Positions 1 through 10,721 of a DNA stretch of 64,000 bases are shown here, piece by piece. Source of the stretch: Knufia peltigerae (lineage: Eukaryota; Ascomycota; Eurotiomycetes; Chaetothyriales; Trichomeriaceae); contig JAPDRN010000002.1 in NCBI GenBank assembly GCA_030247855.1, forward strand, positions 434,001 through 498,000, written 5' to 3'. The translations under genes and the position numbers were made by a program. Under the pieces are notes generated by a model. The model had not been told where the DNA came from and did not search any database. It saw only the letters and a program-made list of their open reading frames with translations. The first letter of the stretch is position 1. Each line of letters begins with the position of its first letter.

Positions 1-342
1 AAATTCACCCATGCCCAGCTGGAGAAAGACGGTGTCATCACTAGAAGCAATGTACCCGAGAACCGGAGAGGTAATATCTATTTCATGTTCCGGAGTCCTT
101 TGGCAGGCACTTTCGTCATTAGTCTACACTACAAAGGTGAGGTTGGCTTCCATTACACACCAAGGAGACGTACTGACCGAAGAGCAGGGCGAGCACGTGG
201 TCTTCTCGAGCTTGATCTCAAGTTGGATGATCTTCTTGAGATGCAAAAAGACGGACAAGACGATCTCGACCTCGAATATGTCCAGTTTGACGTGTCTAAA
301 GTGCTTACTCTTCTCAATAAGCGATTTGCGAGAAAGAAGTAG
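1..342 (+). CDS. IQGAP/Gap1-type Ras GTPase-activating protein, C-terminal end (partial)
   Basis: Only the last 113 codons are in the window; reading frame 1 is open from base 1 to the TAG at 340-342. The residues match the RasGAP C-terminal domain found in IQGAPs and in fission yeast Gap1/Sar1: a conserved PENRRGNIYFMF-like strand, a short basic linker, the LKLDDLLEMQKDG segment, then an aspartate-rich stretch leading to the hallmark terminal LLNKRFARKK. In the family this domain follows the GAP domain and is used for protein contacts in Ras or Cdc42/actin signalling and cytokinesis. The GAP domain lies outside the window, so IQGAP (with IQ and calponin domains) cannot be separated from Gap1 here. 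I am sure of the family and not of the subtype. Confidence 0.85.
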   Translation, partial: KFTHAQLEKDGVITRSNVPENRRGNIYFMFRSPLAGTFVISLHYKGEVGFHYTPRRRTDRRAGRARGLLELDLKLDDLLEMQKDGQDDLDLEYVQFDVSKVLTLLNKRFARKK

Positions 343-1346
343 GGCGGCTATTTTGACGACATTTTCCCACATCAAGTCATGCAACAGGGATAACCGGTAC
401 TATGGAGCTTTCAACGACGACCACGACGCGGACACGAGCAGAATCATTTTGGCCTAGACGACTGTTGCCTAGACGTCTGGTGGCATCCACATGAAAGAAG
501 ATGTTCACCTTTCGACACCATTGTTTTAATAGTTTGACAAGCCGATCTTTCTTGCACCCTTTTGGCATATTGTAATATCTCGGCGAGCTGGCGATGGATA
601 CGAGAATTTGTACTAACATTGGTGGGGATGTGTTATTTGGTAGAAGAAGAGGATGAACACATGCTGTGTATGGGAGTATATCGGAATGACCTTTGAAGCC
701 CGGATGTAGGTCTTTTGGAACCAACAATTGAATTGATTTGAAGATGAGTTGGCATTTGGTCCCCCTGATAGCAAGGGCGAGGAAAGGAAGGATACCACTG
801 TATAATAATATATATATCTAGGAGCGCTCTTTTCATGTATTCGCGATGAGGGCGGTGAAGATGATGTAAGTTAGGGAGGACTTGATAGGAATCTACTCGT
901 ACTGTAACTTGTATCGAAAGTTGGAAATTTGTATGGTTCTGCGGTAGTTTGAATGCCTGGAGGCCAGTGGTTGAGCCTTGTTTACCTATTAGTGAGGCGT
1001 GAGTGATGCAATAGTGTCTGTGCCAATGTGTTCAGACGTATCCAGGTAAATGGGCACAGCATTCGTATGTACCTAAGATTTCTGTACTCGGAGTGGTTAA
1101 CAAGTGACGAGGCGATCCTTGATGCGCCTAGAACCCCGCATCTTCTGGTGGCACCAGGAAACTTGCTGCCTGCCGGACCCTTCACTGTCGAGCCCTCGAC
1201 CTTCACTGCAGCCTCGCCAGTTTCTCTCACTTTCCCTTCTCACTCTCTTGTCCTCTTCGTCTACTTCCAACGCTCAGTCTTGTCCTCTCCATGAACTTGA
1301 ATCCATCTCGTCCATCATTCTTTTGAGGACACACGGGCTGTCAATC
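343..1346. other. Intergenic: 3' UTR of RasGAP and 5' leader of PB1-UBA gene
   Basis: About 1 kb without a convincing gene. Short open frames on both strands are unlike known proteins and overlap each other. The stretch from about 1180 to 1346 is rich in CTC/TTC pyrimidine tracts, typical of a filamentous-fungal 5' leader just before the ATG at 1347. Confidence 0.6.
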
Positions 1347-4010
1347 ATGCCTTCATCCCAGGATTCTGATCGGCCTCTAGCGGCATTCGGTATCCGCGAT
1401 CTGAATGGCCCTGAGGCTCCTCCAGGCGTCGTTCAGATCCTCAAGAAAGACTACACCAGCACTGTCCAAAACTACCCCGAAGCCGTCCTTTCCTACGTCG
1501 ACTATGACGATGGCGAGATCATCACCGTCGGCTCCTCCCTCGAACTACAGCAGCGCCTCGAGGAGCCTGCGAGGCATTCCACCCTGCCCGTCATCCCCGC
1601 ATTACGCACCCCGGACGAGTCCACCGACAACAAGATGATGCACATCTTTGATATCAAGAAGACTGGCGCCAGTCTAGCGGTATGGAAAGAGCATGAAGCA
1701 TATACTAGCAAGGCCATCAGAGAGAAGACTACGCCTCACATCTTGAGGGATGTCAGCCCTAGTCGAGGGGAGTCGGCTAACAGCCCTCCTCTGGCTGCGA
1801 CGCAAGAGAAGGTTCAGCAAACTGAGAAGATCGACGAATCTGACCGTTCAGCATACAACCTTGAAGGTGATGCTGTCGTTGCAGAGCCAGCCGCCAACGA
1901 AATTATAATCACTCCTAACCTTGCTTCGGCCTCTCCAAAGAAAATCCCCCCGACTCCAATCAACAATGACATCCCGACGAACCTCGACAAGGCCTTCATT
2001 GGCATCTTCAGCGCCATAGAGTCAAGACTTGGTCCTTTGGCAGACTTTCTTGAGACCACGGCAGGTGGTCTACGCAAGGTCGCTGACAAGACTGCCAAGT
2101 CGGACTCTTCTGCCGTGGAAGATGTATTGTCTGGCTTCAAAGATATCCTAACCCAGGTCGGAGAGTTTGGACTCGGTGTCGCTGCGACCATTGGCGAAGA
2201 GATCGAGAAGAACAAGGCTGAACGACAGCCTACTTCTCTCCAACGCGATGCTGACAAAACCCCTCAAGCAGATGACGACGAGGGTGCTCAGCCTGAGCAA
2301 ACGAAAGCAAATGGGAAGTCGGATGTGTTTGGCAAGAGAGTCAGCTTCGATGCACCACTGACGCGGCCAGCAGTGCCGAAGGATATCCCACTTCCTGAAT
2401 TCTCTGAAACGTCACTTTCAGAGTTAAAGAAAGAACTCTCTAAAGTGTCATTTCCCGAGTTGAACCGCCTACACTTGAAAAATATGTTTATGAGATATGG
2501 GGATAGACTTGGATGCGCTCCTCACCCACAAAATACTCAAGTCCACCCTGCACAGCAGCCACACAAGGCGACTGCCAGACATTCCATCTTGGATATGGAG
2601 TCCACAGACCCCGATTTCTCTGCTCGTTACCCACCTCTGCTCAGTTTGCGAAAAGCCATGAGCGTGAACGAGTTGCAGAAGACAGCCCAGGCTACAAGCC
2701 CCTCACATTCGAACCCTGTGACAGGCCCTGCTGCTGTGCGATATCCCAGCTTGAGACAGTTTGAACAACAGGCTCACACCCTCGCGTCCAACAAAACCCC
2801 AGTCGCCTTGAGTAGCGCCAGACCTCGAGACGTCACTCCTTGGGAAGATGAGCTCAAATCCAGAAAGACTAGTTCATACAGAAAACCATCAGTTGAGGAG
2901 GATGACTGTGCTGTTGAACCTGAACCGAGCACTGTCAAACCTGGGCCCTCGTCTTCACGACCAACCATGCCCTCAGCGGGCCTTCCTGGTGCTTGGCCAG
3001 AAACAAAGACTGCTGAAGACATGTCGGCCTTACCCGCAAATAAGCCCCTGCTCAACGGTGGCTCTGTACGTCTTCCTGAAACTAACATTTTCTCGAAGCC
3101 CCCTGCCAATCTGACAGATTCCTCTCGCCCTCTGTTTCGGCCTTACCCAGATTCGACATCGAGACCGCCCATGAGTTTCGGGAGCGAAGCACTGAAGAAG
3201 AACCTGAGACGATACCACACAGTATCTGCTGGTATCAATCCTGCTGCAAGACTCAACGGACCCTTTGATCCCCTTGCTGCTCATCCCCCAATGCAACCTC
3301 GTTCCCAGAAATCGCAGCCAGACCTGCAGAACTCCTATAGAAACTCTGAGGACACCCTCAGTCACAAGCCAAGTTTGCCGAATCTGTTGCCTCAACGCAG
3401 TCAAACCGTCAACTACACCGATCGTTATGTCCCGCGCTATGTCACCCCCTCAGTCTTCATGAATCGTGCACGGGACTATGCCGAATCCAGGAGCAATGCT
3501 AGGGATCATCGAATTGAAGGCCACCACATACCTGGACCTGGTTGGGGTGTGAGGTACTTCTCGCCTTTTGGCCAGCCTGCCACGTCCGCTGCTTCGTCGG
3601 CTCAGACATCGACTGCTACCACCGTTGAAGAGCGTCCTAGCCCCAATACCCCGGCAAAGCCAGTCTTTGCGGGACGCCCAACTTCAAACCCACCATACTC
3701 GTTTGTACCCCCTGTCCAAGGTGCTACAACTAAGCCTGCTGGACGCAGAATCTCGACACCGGCACCGGCCCTTCCTACCGGCATCAAAGCTATCAACGAT
3801 TGCGTCAATACCTTGATCGATATGGGTTTTGGTGCCAACGCCAATGAAATGACCAGATTGAATGCTGTTGCTAGTGCTACTGCTGGTAACCTGGAAGAAG
3901 CCATTGACATGCTTGAAGAAGACCGTGAAGCTACAGAGAAATTGGGCTACGCCAGTGATGCTGCTACCAATGGATCGTATCAAGATGACCGAGACGATAT
4001 GTACAACTGA
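1347..4010 (+). CDS. PB1-like and UBA domain protein
   Basis: A single-exon gene of 887 residues, started at the ATG at 1347 because the frame upstream of it is low-complexity leader with no other ATG. Residues about 25-75 look like a PB1-type fold (PPGVVQILKKDY, then YVDYDDGEIITVGSSLEL), with the acidic Y-D-D-G-E cluster of PB1 domains. Residues about 215-300 are helical and amphipathic. The middle is proline/serine-rich and probably disordered. Residues about 810-860 form a clear UBA domain (INDCVNTLIDMGFGANANEMTRLNAV, then GNLEEAIDML). PB1 plus C-terminal UBA is the architecture of p62/NBR1-type ubiquitin-binding autophagy receptors, but I see no ZZ zinc finger or FW domain. The role as a ubiquitin-dependent scaffold is inferred; the UBA is certain and the PB1 probable. 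Confidence 0.75.
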   Translation: MPSSQDSDRPLAAFGIRDLNGPEAPPGVVQILKKDYTSTVQNYPEAVLSYVDYDDGEIITVGSSLELQQRLEEPARHSTLPVIPALRTPDESTDNKMMHIFDIKKTGASLAVWKEHEAYTSKAIREKTTPHILRDVSPSRGESANSPPLAATQEKVQQTEKIDESDRSAYNLEGDAVVAEPAANEIIITPNLASASPKKIPPTPINNDIPTNLDKAFIGIFSAIESRLGPLADFLETTAGGLRKVADKTAKSDSSAVEDVLSGFKDILTQVGEFGLGVAATIGEEIEKNKAERQPTSLQRDADKTPQADDDEGAQPEQTKANGKSDVFGKRVSFDAPLTRPAVPKDIPLPEFSETSLSELKKELSKVSFPELNRLHLKNMFMRYGDRLGCAPHPQNTQVHPAQQPHKATARHSILDMESTDPDFSARYPPLLSLRKAMSVNELQKTAQATSPSHSNPVTGPAAVRYPSLRQFEQQAHTLASNKTPVALSSARPRDVTPWEDELKSRKTSSYRKPSVEEDDCAVEPEPSTVKPGPSSSRPTMPSAGLPGAWPETKTAEDMSALPANKPLLNGGSVRLPETNIFSKPPANLTDSSRPLFRPYPDSTSRPPMSFGSEALKKNLRRYHTVSAGINPAARLNGPFDPLAAHPPMQPRSQKSQPDLQNSYRNSEDTLSHKPSLPNLLPQRSQTVNYTDRYVPRYVTPSVFMNRARDYAESRSNARDHRIEGHHIPGPGWGVRYFSPFGQPATSAASSAQTSTATTVEERPSPNTPAKPVFAGRPTSNPPYSFVPPVQGATTKPAGRRISTPAPALPTGIKAINDCVNTLIDMGFGANANEMTRLNAVASATAGNLEEAIDMLEEDREATEKLGYASDAATNGSYQDDRDDMYN

Positions 4011-5148
4011 GTGATAAGACGACATCAAGGTATGGTCTATTAGATGGTTTCATTGTTGTTCCGGCTGACCACGTCCAGTCTCATTCACAGCCACTCCTTT
4101 GTCCGTACGCTTTCATCAGCGACGAATGTGAAAACAATGTCCGAATGTTTTATGCCATTACGATTCTTACCTCGACCTCGAACCCAAAGGCAACAGACTT
4201 AAAGTCGACTCTCTCTTGAGGTCAACACACTTACTACCGCGTCAGCACCATGTTTGTAGTGACTGGTTGCTTTACGAAGGAAATGAGGCCTTGCTATCAA
4301 TATCCTTACTGATGTTGTCGGTATAGCAAGGCGTAATTTCGGGCAACGGCGTAACAGGGTGTCTACTAGTTTATTTTGTTTTGTAAGGGTCGATCAAATA
4401 CGAGTCAAGCAAGGGACTGTTACTGCGGACTGGGTAAAATAGTTCATCTCCAGTCAACGTACGAGATCAAATAGGTAGCTTATGAAAAAATCGACGATGA
4501 TGAGAAGAACGAAAATGGTCAAGTGTCTCTTTTTTCTTTTTCAATGTTTTTTTGTCTGATTGGCATTTCTCTTCCTCAAAACTGTCTTGTCTGTCTGATC
4601 CTGACAATCTCATAAACCAAGAAACCCAACACAAGCTAAAAAAAAAGCAGCGGTCGTGAGATTTGCTTTTGTGGTTTCCTCTCCATTCCTTTAGGAAGGG
4701 GTCGAGTGAAACTGTGGGAAGTGAGGGCAAATCGGCCCAATTGACCCGTCCTCTTCCCCCCCTGATCCTCGTGGTCAAAACTTGATTTCTCAAGATTGAC
4801 ACTCTGCATGACTATGTTTTTTTATTTGTTTTGGCAAAAAAAAATCGTCGATTCTCTGGGTCCTACATAGATGGATGGACGGATGAAGAGATGGGTGGGT
4901 GTAAATGTGTGATAATCGAAACTGTCCCTTTTTTGTTCCGCAAGGTGGATTTGAGGCTCCAACGTCAAAGTAAGGTAGTGGTGGTGGTCGCGGTGTTGAT
5001 GCTTCCACGGAGGCTTCTGTTGGTCAGAGGTGGTTCCTCCTTGTAAGGTGAGAAATGGTGTGGTGGTGGTGGTGGTGGTTCATGTCGGTGATGATGGTGA
5101 GGTTGGCGGTGGTGGTTGGTCCAAAACTGTCGAGACGAAATACAAAAC
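4011..5148. other. Convergent intergenic region
   Basis: 1.1 kb between the 3' ends of the PB1-UBA gene (+) and the CoA-transferase gene (-). It contains A/T homopolymer runs (around 4530-4560, 4640 and 4820-4850) and a TGG microsatellite, with no coding region I can support. Confidence 0.6.
5057..5079 (+). repeat. (TGG)n microsatellite
   Basis: About seven tandem TGG units just downstream of the CoA-transferase stop codon, inside a wider GGT-rich stretch (4975-5120). Probably in the 3' UTR of the minus-strand gene. Confidence 0.85.
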
Positions 5149-6933
5149 TTATGCCGAACCCATGGTCTTTAGGTTGTCAGAGACCTTGAATGGTGCCTCG
5201 GTTTTGCTCTTTACTTCTTCGACCGTCACACCGTCCGCCACCTCGATCAAGGTCAAACCGTCGGTGAAATCGACATCGAAGACGGCCTATACATGGAGAA
5301 GAAGAAAAAAGAGAGACTCGGGTTAGTTTTCTGGTCACGTATAGATCTGATGGTGGTGGTGAGGGTGTGAGAGGGGGGGGGCCGAAAAAAAAACTTACCA
5401 ACTCGGTGATGATCCTGCTGACGCACGCGCGGCCGGTCAGGGGGAACTCGCACTGTTTCAGGATCTTGGGGTTCCCCTTCTTGTCGGTGTGTTCCATCAG
5501 GGCCACGACCTTTGTCTTTTCGGGGTTGGAGACCAGGTCCATGGCGCCGCCGAAACCCTTGACCTTGCCGGGCAGCATCCAGTTGGCCAGGTCGCCGCGG
5601 GCCGAGACCTGCATGGCCCCCAGCATGCTCATGTCGATGCGGCCCGAGCGGATCATGCCGAAGCTCTCCTCCGAGCCGAAGCAGCTGGCCCCGGGGTTCA
5701 GGGTGACGGTCTCCTTGCCGGCGTTGATCAGGTCCGCGTCCTCCTCGCCCTTCCTGGGGTAGGGGCCCAGGCCCAGGATGCCGTTCTCGGACTGGAGCTG
5801 GACCTCGACCGAAGGGTCGACGAAGCTGGGCGCGAGCATGGGCATGCCGATGCCCAGGTTGGCGTACATGCCGTTCTTGAACTCGAGCGCGGCGCGCTTG
5901 ACGATCCGCTCGCGCTTGCTGGCGGCGTCGCCCTTGCCGAGGCCGTCCGCGACGTCGGCGCCCCCCTCCTTGCGGAAGGTGAACTTTTCAATCTTCTTCT
6001 CGGCCGTGCTCTGGATGACCTTGGTCACGTAGATGCCGGGCAGGTGCACCGACACCGGGTCGATCTCCCCGACCTCGACGATGTGCTCGGCCTCGACGAT
6101 GGTGACCCGGGCGTTGCGGCCCATGGCGCCGTTGAAGTTGTTGGCCGCCAGGCGGAACTGGGCGTTGCCCAGCTTGTCGGCCTTGTAGGCCTTGACGAAG
6201 GCGTAGTCCCCCTGGATGGCCTCCTCCATGACGTAGCTCTTGCCGTTGAACACCTTGACGTCCCGGGGCTTGCCGAACGACGCGATGCTCCCGTCGGCGT
6301 TGTGCCGCAGGGGGATCTCGCCGGTCTGGACGACCGTGCCGAACGCCGCGGGCGTGTAGAAGGCGGGCACGCCCTTGCCCCCGGCGGAGCACCTCTCCGC
6401 GAGCGTCCCCTGCGGGGTGAGTTCGAGTTCGATCTCGCCCGTCAGGTACTGCTGCTCGAGGACCTTGTTCTCCCCGACGTAACTCGCGATCATCTTGCGG
6501 ATCTGCTTGGACGACAGGAGTTGCCCCAGGCCGGCCCCCGGGATACCTGCGTTGTTGGAGACGGCCGTCAATCCGGTGATGGAGGGTTTCTGGGCGACGG
6601 CGTCGATGAGCGTGTCGGGGACACCGCACAGACCGAAACCACCGCACAACAAGGTGCTGTTGGACTTCATGTCCTTGATGGCTTCTTCGGCCGACGGGAC
6701 AATCTTGTTGATTTCATTTCGGCGCAGGGTCGAGGAGAAGGACCGCGTGAGGAGGACGTTGGCCTAGAAGAGAAGTAACGTCGTGTCAGAGGGGATGTTT
6801 GCCGACAATGAAATGAAAGTTACTCCAGAGAGCAGAGAATCCAACCTACCTTGCGTTGATCGCGAGTAAAGTAACGAGCAGTTCGGAAATATTTGGTGCC
6901 CGTGCGGAGAGGAGTGTCTAGAAAGGACGACAT
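5149..6933 (-). CDS. Succinyl-CoA:3-ketoacid CoA-transferase, mitochondrial (SCOT)
   Basis: Transfers CoA between succinyl-CoA and acetoacetate or related 3-keto acids in the mitochondrial matrix. Three exons on the minus strand: 6933-6850, 6763-5399 and 5286-5149, joined in frame across introns with GTAGGT/TAG and GTAAGT/TAG ends, giving 528 residues, the usual SCOT length. The first about 45 residues are rich in Arg/Ser/Thr (FRTARYFTRDQRK, then LLTRSFSSTLRR), a typical mitochondrial presequence split by intron 1. The alpha half carries the LLCGGFGLCGVPDTLI glycine loop. The beta half carries the catalytic glutamate in SENGILGLGPYP (about residue 354) and GGAMDLV. The central exon is very GC-rich with strongly biased codons, suggesting high expression. 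The final exon restores the conserved AVFDVDFTDGLTLIEVA terminus. Confidence 0.95.
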
Positions 6934-7867
6934 TTTGGTTTGATGGGCCGAGTGTGCGTGCGACGGCGACGAACCACGTAGGGGCAGACAGACAGAGGTA
7001 TACCAAAAGGGCACAGAAAGAAGAAACAAACTCAAGCGAGGAGGGAAGAAAAAAGAGTACGTCGGATAAGATTGTGGTGGAGGAGGAGGTCGAGGAGGAG
7101 GTGCTCAAGCCGGCTTCCCTGGTGATATTAGTACTCTCCCCGTAGACCGATACGGAGGGTTGGAGATAGGCTGTTGAGCTTCGGCTTCGGCCAGGCTGGA
7201 GCGGGCAAAGTCTTTACCCTACTGCTCAATTTATTATTATTACCCCGGAATTGCTGCGCTCGGTTCCGGGCATGGGACACCAGTTTGGTGGTTGTGAGCA
7301 AACAACATTCGAGGACGTTTCCGATGTGGAGGCAAGCGGAATCGAACATTTCGGATCCTGAACCTTTCCAACACAACAACCGCCCTCGGATCATCCCCCC
7401 CCCTCTCCCAAGGCAGCAAAAGGCCCCGGTACAAACGGCGCCCTTCTCGCTGGACTACTTTTCTGAGTAACAAAACTCGTACGTTCAAACGGACCATCCC
7501 GACAATACCGGCCGAACACGGCCTTCCTCGTATCGTCGAACTCATCCCTGTACTACGTAGGCTCTGCTAATCAAGACTATACCATATCAACACCTTCATG
7601 ACGTCCAGATAGTTTTACTGATGGACTTAAAAGAATTGAATATCAAACATTGTCATACTCCCTTCTCGACCGATTATTTCATCATCATCCTTATTCGCAT
7701 TCGTAATACATTTAATGACATGTACATCCTTTTGCCTCTCATAAGCCAACGTCTATCATGACAATTTGGGTATCTAGGTGAATCAAAGTTGGACAATGTT
7801 CAAACCAAAAATAAGACAAATACACCTCCAGCGCCATGCTTCAAAATCCATGAAACCAAAAAACATC
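6934..7867. other. Intergenic: SCOT promoter and frq 3' region
   Basis: About 0.9 kb between two minus-strand genes. The SCOT-proximal part (6940-7110) is purine-rich on the plus strand, that is a CT-rich leader on the gene strand. The rest shows only short frames resembling nothing I know. Overlap of frq 3' UTR or an antisense frq transcript is possible but cannot be read from sequence. Confidence 0.5.
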
Positions 7868-10721
7868 TCAAAGACTATCCTCATCAACACTCATTTCACT
7901 CGATAGCTCGTCCTCTGCAACGGCCGGCTCAGGCTCCAACTCGACGTTGGACTTGGCTGACCAACTGGCACCAACCGTGGCTGCTAAGCTGCCACTCATG
8001 GTCCTACCCGGATTTATCATGTAATCATGATCTCCGGGAGCAACGACACCGGGGTGGATCAATCGAGACCGTGATGCTTCCAAAATCCCTGGAGAGGAAC
8101 TGACATCAGATCCATCATCGCCCATCAAACGTTCATTTGAATCCGAAGACCATCGCCACATCAGCCCTCCAGGTGCGGGAGAGTCATCGTCCTCTGATGT
8201 ATCGCTGTCTGAATCTTCGTAGAAATGACCCTTTTCGGCACTCGACGAGGAACTGGTGTTGTTGAAAACATAACTTGGCGGTGGCAGGCGAGAAGGCTGA
8301 AGAGACAACTGCATACATTTTTCCAGTTGGTAAGAATATTTGTCAAGGCCACGAAGACCGCTTTTTCCTTTTCCTTCTTCTCTGCGTTCGCTATCCTTAA
8401 GTTTGGTTCTCGCAATCTTAACGTCAATGGCAAAGTTGTCTTCTGGCCTGACGCCACCGATGCCAGATGCCTCGAACTCGAGAGGTTGTGTCTCGTCCTC
8501 TCCACTAGTCTTGATGGGCTTCATTGCCATCTTCACATCCGAGCATTCCGTTGGCCAAGCTCTTAAGGCTGGATCAACTCGGGCAGTGTAATAACAAGCG
8601 TTGACATCTCGAATAATCGAATCTTCTGATTGGGGCAGTTTGTCCATTCCCAGGACCTCACGGCTATCTTCGGGGTCAAGCGATCGGAGATTGATAGGCG
8701 AGCGATCTCCGCTTAGATCTGTGCAATAATACGGGTTGCTGAAGAAAGTCATAAGGCCCTCCCGAGAATCATCCTTGGACTTGAGGCTTGACCGACTGAG
8801 TGCGTGCGCGAGGTCGCTAGAGTCCGGTGAAAAGTCCCCATTGGAGCTCGACGAGTCGAGGTAGGAGTTGCCAGCTTTCAGGGGGTTTTTCTTGCCTTTG
8901 AAAACAATTGGCTTGTAATCAAAGGCGGTCGACATTGACTTGCATGAGGGTTGATTTATAGCAAGATTGGAAGAGGAACTGACGGAGTTGATTAGTTGCA
9001 ACCCAGCTGCGCCTGGCTTACGTAGTTTCTTGTCATCTGATAAAGACATGGAAAGTTCGTTCATAGTACTTGTGTTGCTTCCTCTCCCACTTTGACGGCC
9101 ACCCTCATCGGTCGTGTCTTCAGAGCCACGGAGCTCTGCCGAATCCGGGCTTACCTGGATATCAGGCAAGTATGGAGCCATTGCATCCCCCTTCCAACGG
9201 ATTCTATGCCCATCTTTGGAAAGCTCAAACATGGTGCTCCGCTGCCTGATGGCCTTTCGAACAAAGGCTGGCGTGACGTTGAGAGTATGAAGCTGAGCCA
9301 TACTGGATAGCAGGTTCAAATAGAGCCATGGTTGCTGCTGCGACGGGCTCTCACCAAATTGAGGCGATGCAATACCCAAATGTCGAAGATATCTGATGTT
9401 TTCTTCAGCCACCTGAGCACGGTGTATGTCGAGATCTAAGGGTCGCGTAGGACGCTGATCCGGAGAAGCGGGACGTTCAGATGACGCAGGACTCTCTGAG
9501 GTCGAAACTGCTGATCTCCCAGTCTGGCCCCTGGATTGAGTTTGTAGCTGTTCTTGTTCCACCGAATCAAAATTGATTCTTGACTCCGGCGGCAGTACAC
9601 GCGCTTCACGTAACCCTTCCACTCTAGTCTCGCGATTCTGCCTACGGTTCTCTGCACGATCGGCCTTGGCCGCAGCACGAGAAATTCTCTGTTGTTGGAG
9701 AGGTAGACTGTGTTCCCCGGGCTTCGCGAGGTTGCCAGTGAACAGTTGTTCCAGTCGCTGGACGACAAGAATCATTTTGGCGCTGTCGCTCACGGACATG
9801 GTGTCTTGAGGGAAGAGAGAGTCGGGAATATCATGCAGGTAATTCTTGATGTCTTTATCCTTCTTGCTCTTGGAAACAGGTTCGCTGAGCCTTGCTGCAC
9901 CGGAGGAGGAGTTAAGGCCCGAGCCCGAGATGGATGCATAACCAGAGTCGGTGTTGTTCTGGTCTGGTCTTTGGCCAGTTAGCAGACTCCTTTCCGTACT
10001 TGGCAGTGACTTTTCCATCGGTAACGACGAGCCAGGTTGAGACGGCGATTCCGCATTGTTGAGACCATGTGCAAATGTTTTGAGAAGTTGCTCGAGCTCC
10101 CTTTTCCTCTCCGCAGGTAAGCCATGCATACGAACTTCAATGATCCGGTCAGGACCCAAAGACGACGACGGATTCGGCCGGGTGTGCCAGGTTTTGAGAA
10201 TGGTCTTTAGTCTCTTGTTCTCCACAGTCAAGTCGTCGATGACTCCACGAAGCTCATCTCTTTCGCTTTCTTCTTGTCCTTGCTGCCCAAAGATCTCATC
10301 GGCTTGTGACTGCAGGGGTGCAGGGGCGTGATAGCTCTCCTGCTGAGCCATGTAAAAGGGGGACTCATCTGGCCCGAGTCAACAAAGATGGTTGAGAGTA
10401 TGCTGGAGACCTTGACTTACCTTCATGCTTGACGTTCTTGTTCTGTTGGGATACTACATTCTCATTGACCCTATCAAACCAGTGTGCTGCGCTCTGGTCA
10501 CTACTTGAGTCCCGGCTGCCAACGACAGGAAGTTTTGAAGACTCGGTCTTGGGCGCCGATTCCGCACTACCGGAGCCATCTGAATCGTGCGCCAGCTTCA
10601 CCTTTTTGCTCTGGGGGAGGGAGATGGATTCGGATGCATGAGTGCGACGAGGATGGGTGCCGCTGATGGAGGAGAAGGGGCGTTTAGGTGACGGGACTGA
10701 TGGTTTTGCAGCAAAGGGCAT
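7868..10721 (-). CDS. frq: FREQUENCY circadian clock protein (FRQ)
   Basis: Negative element of the fungal circadian oscillator: it binds FRH and casein kinase 1 and represses the White Collar complex. Two exons, 10721-10421 and 10368-7868, with a 52-nt GTAAGT...CAG intron, giving 933 residues. Recognisable FRQ landmarks in order: a basic cluster SKKVKL in exon 1 (likely NLS), HWFDRVNENV, the ESPFYM junction, the coiled coil VIDDLTVENKRLK at about 143-165 followed by HGLPAERKRELEQLLKTFA, EENIRYLRHLGIASPQ with LYLNLLSSMAQLHTLNVTP near 410-460, KDGHRIRWKGD near 485, a LMTFFSNPYYCTDLSGD segment near 641, RLPPPSYVFNNTSSSSS near 793, and acidic Ser-rich phosphorylation-type tracts to the end. An internal ATG (codon 107) lies six codons past the intron. 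Identification is firm. Confidence 0.95.

Noticed and set aside
5489..6778. 429-codon plus-strand open frame opposite the CoA-transferase
   Set aside because: Mirror of the GC-biased SCOT coding strand; its composition (Asp/Val/Leu/Gly/His repeats) is the typical antisense artefact and the sense strand has full SCOT motifs.
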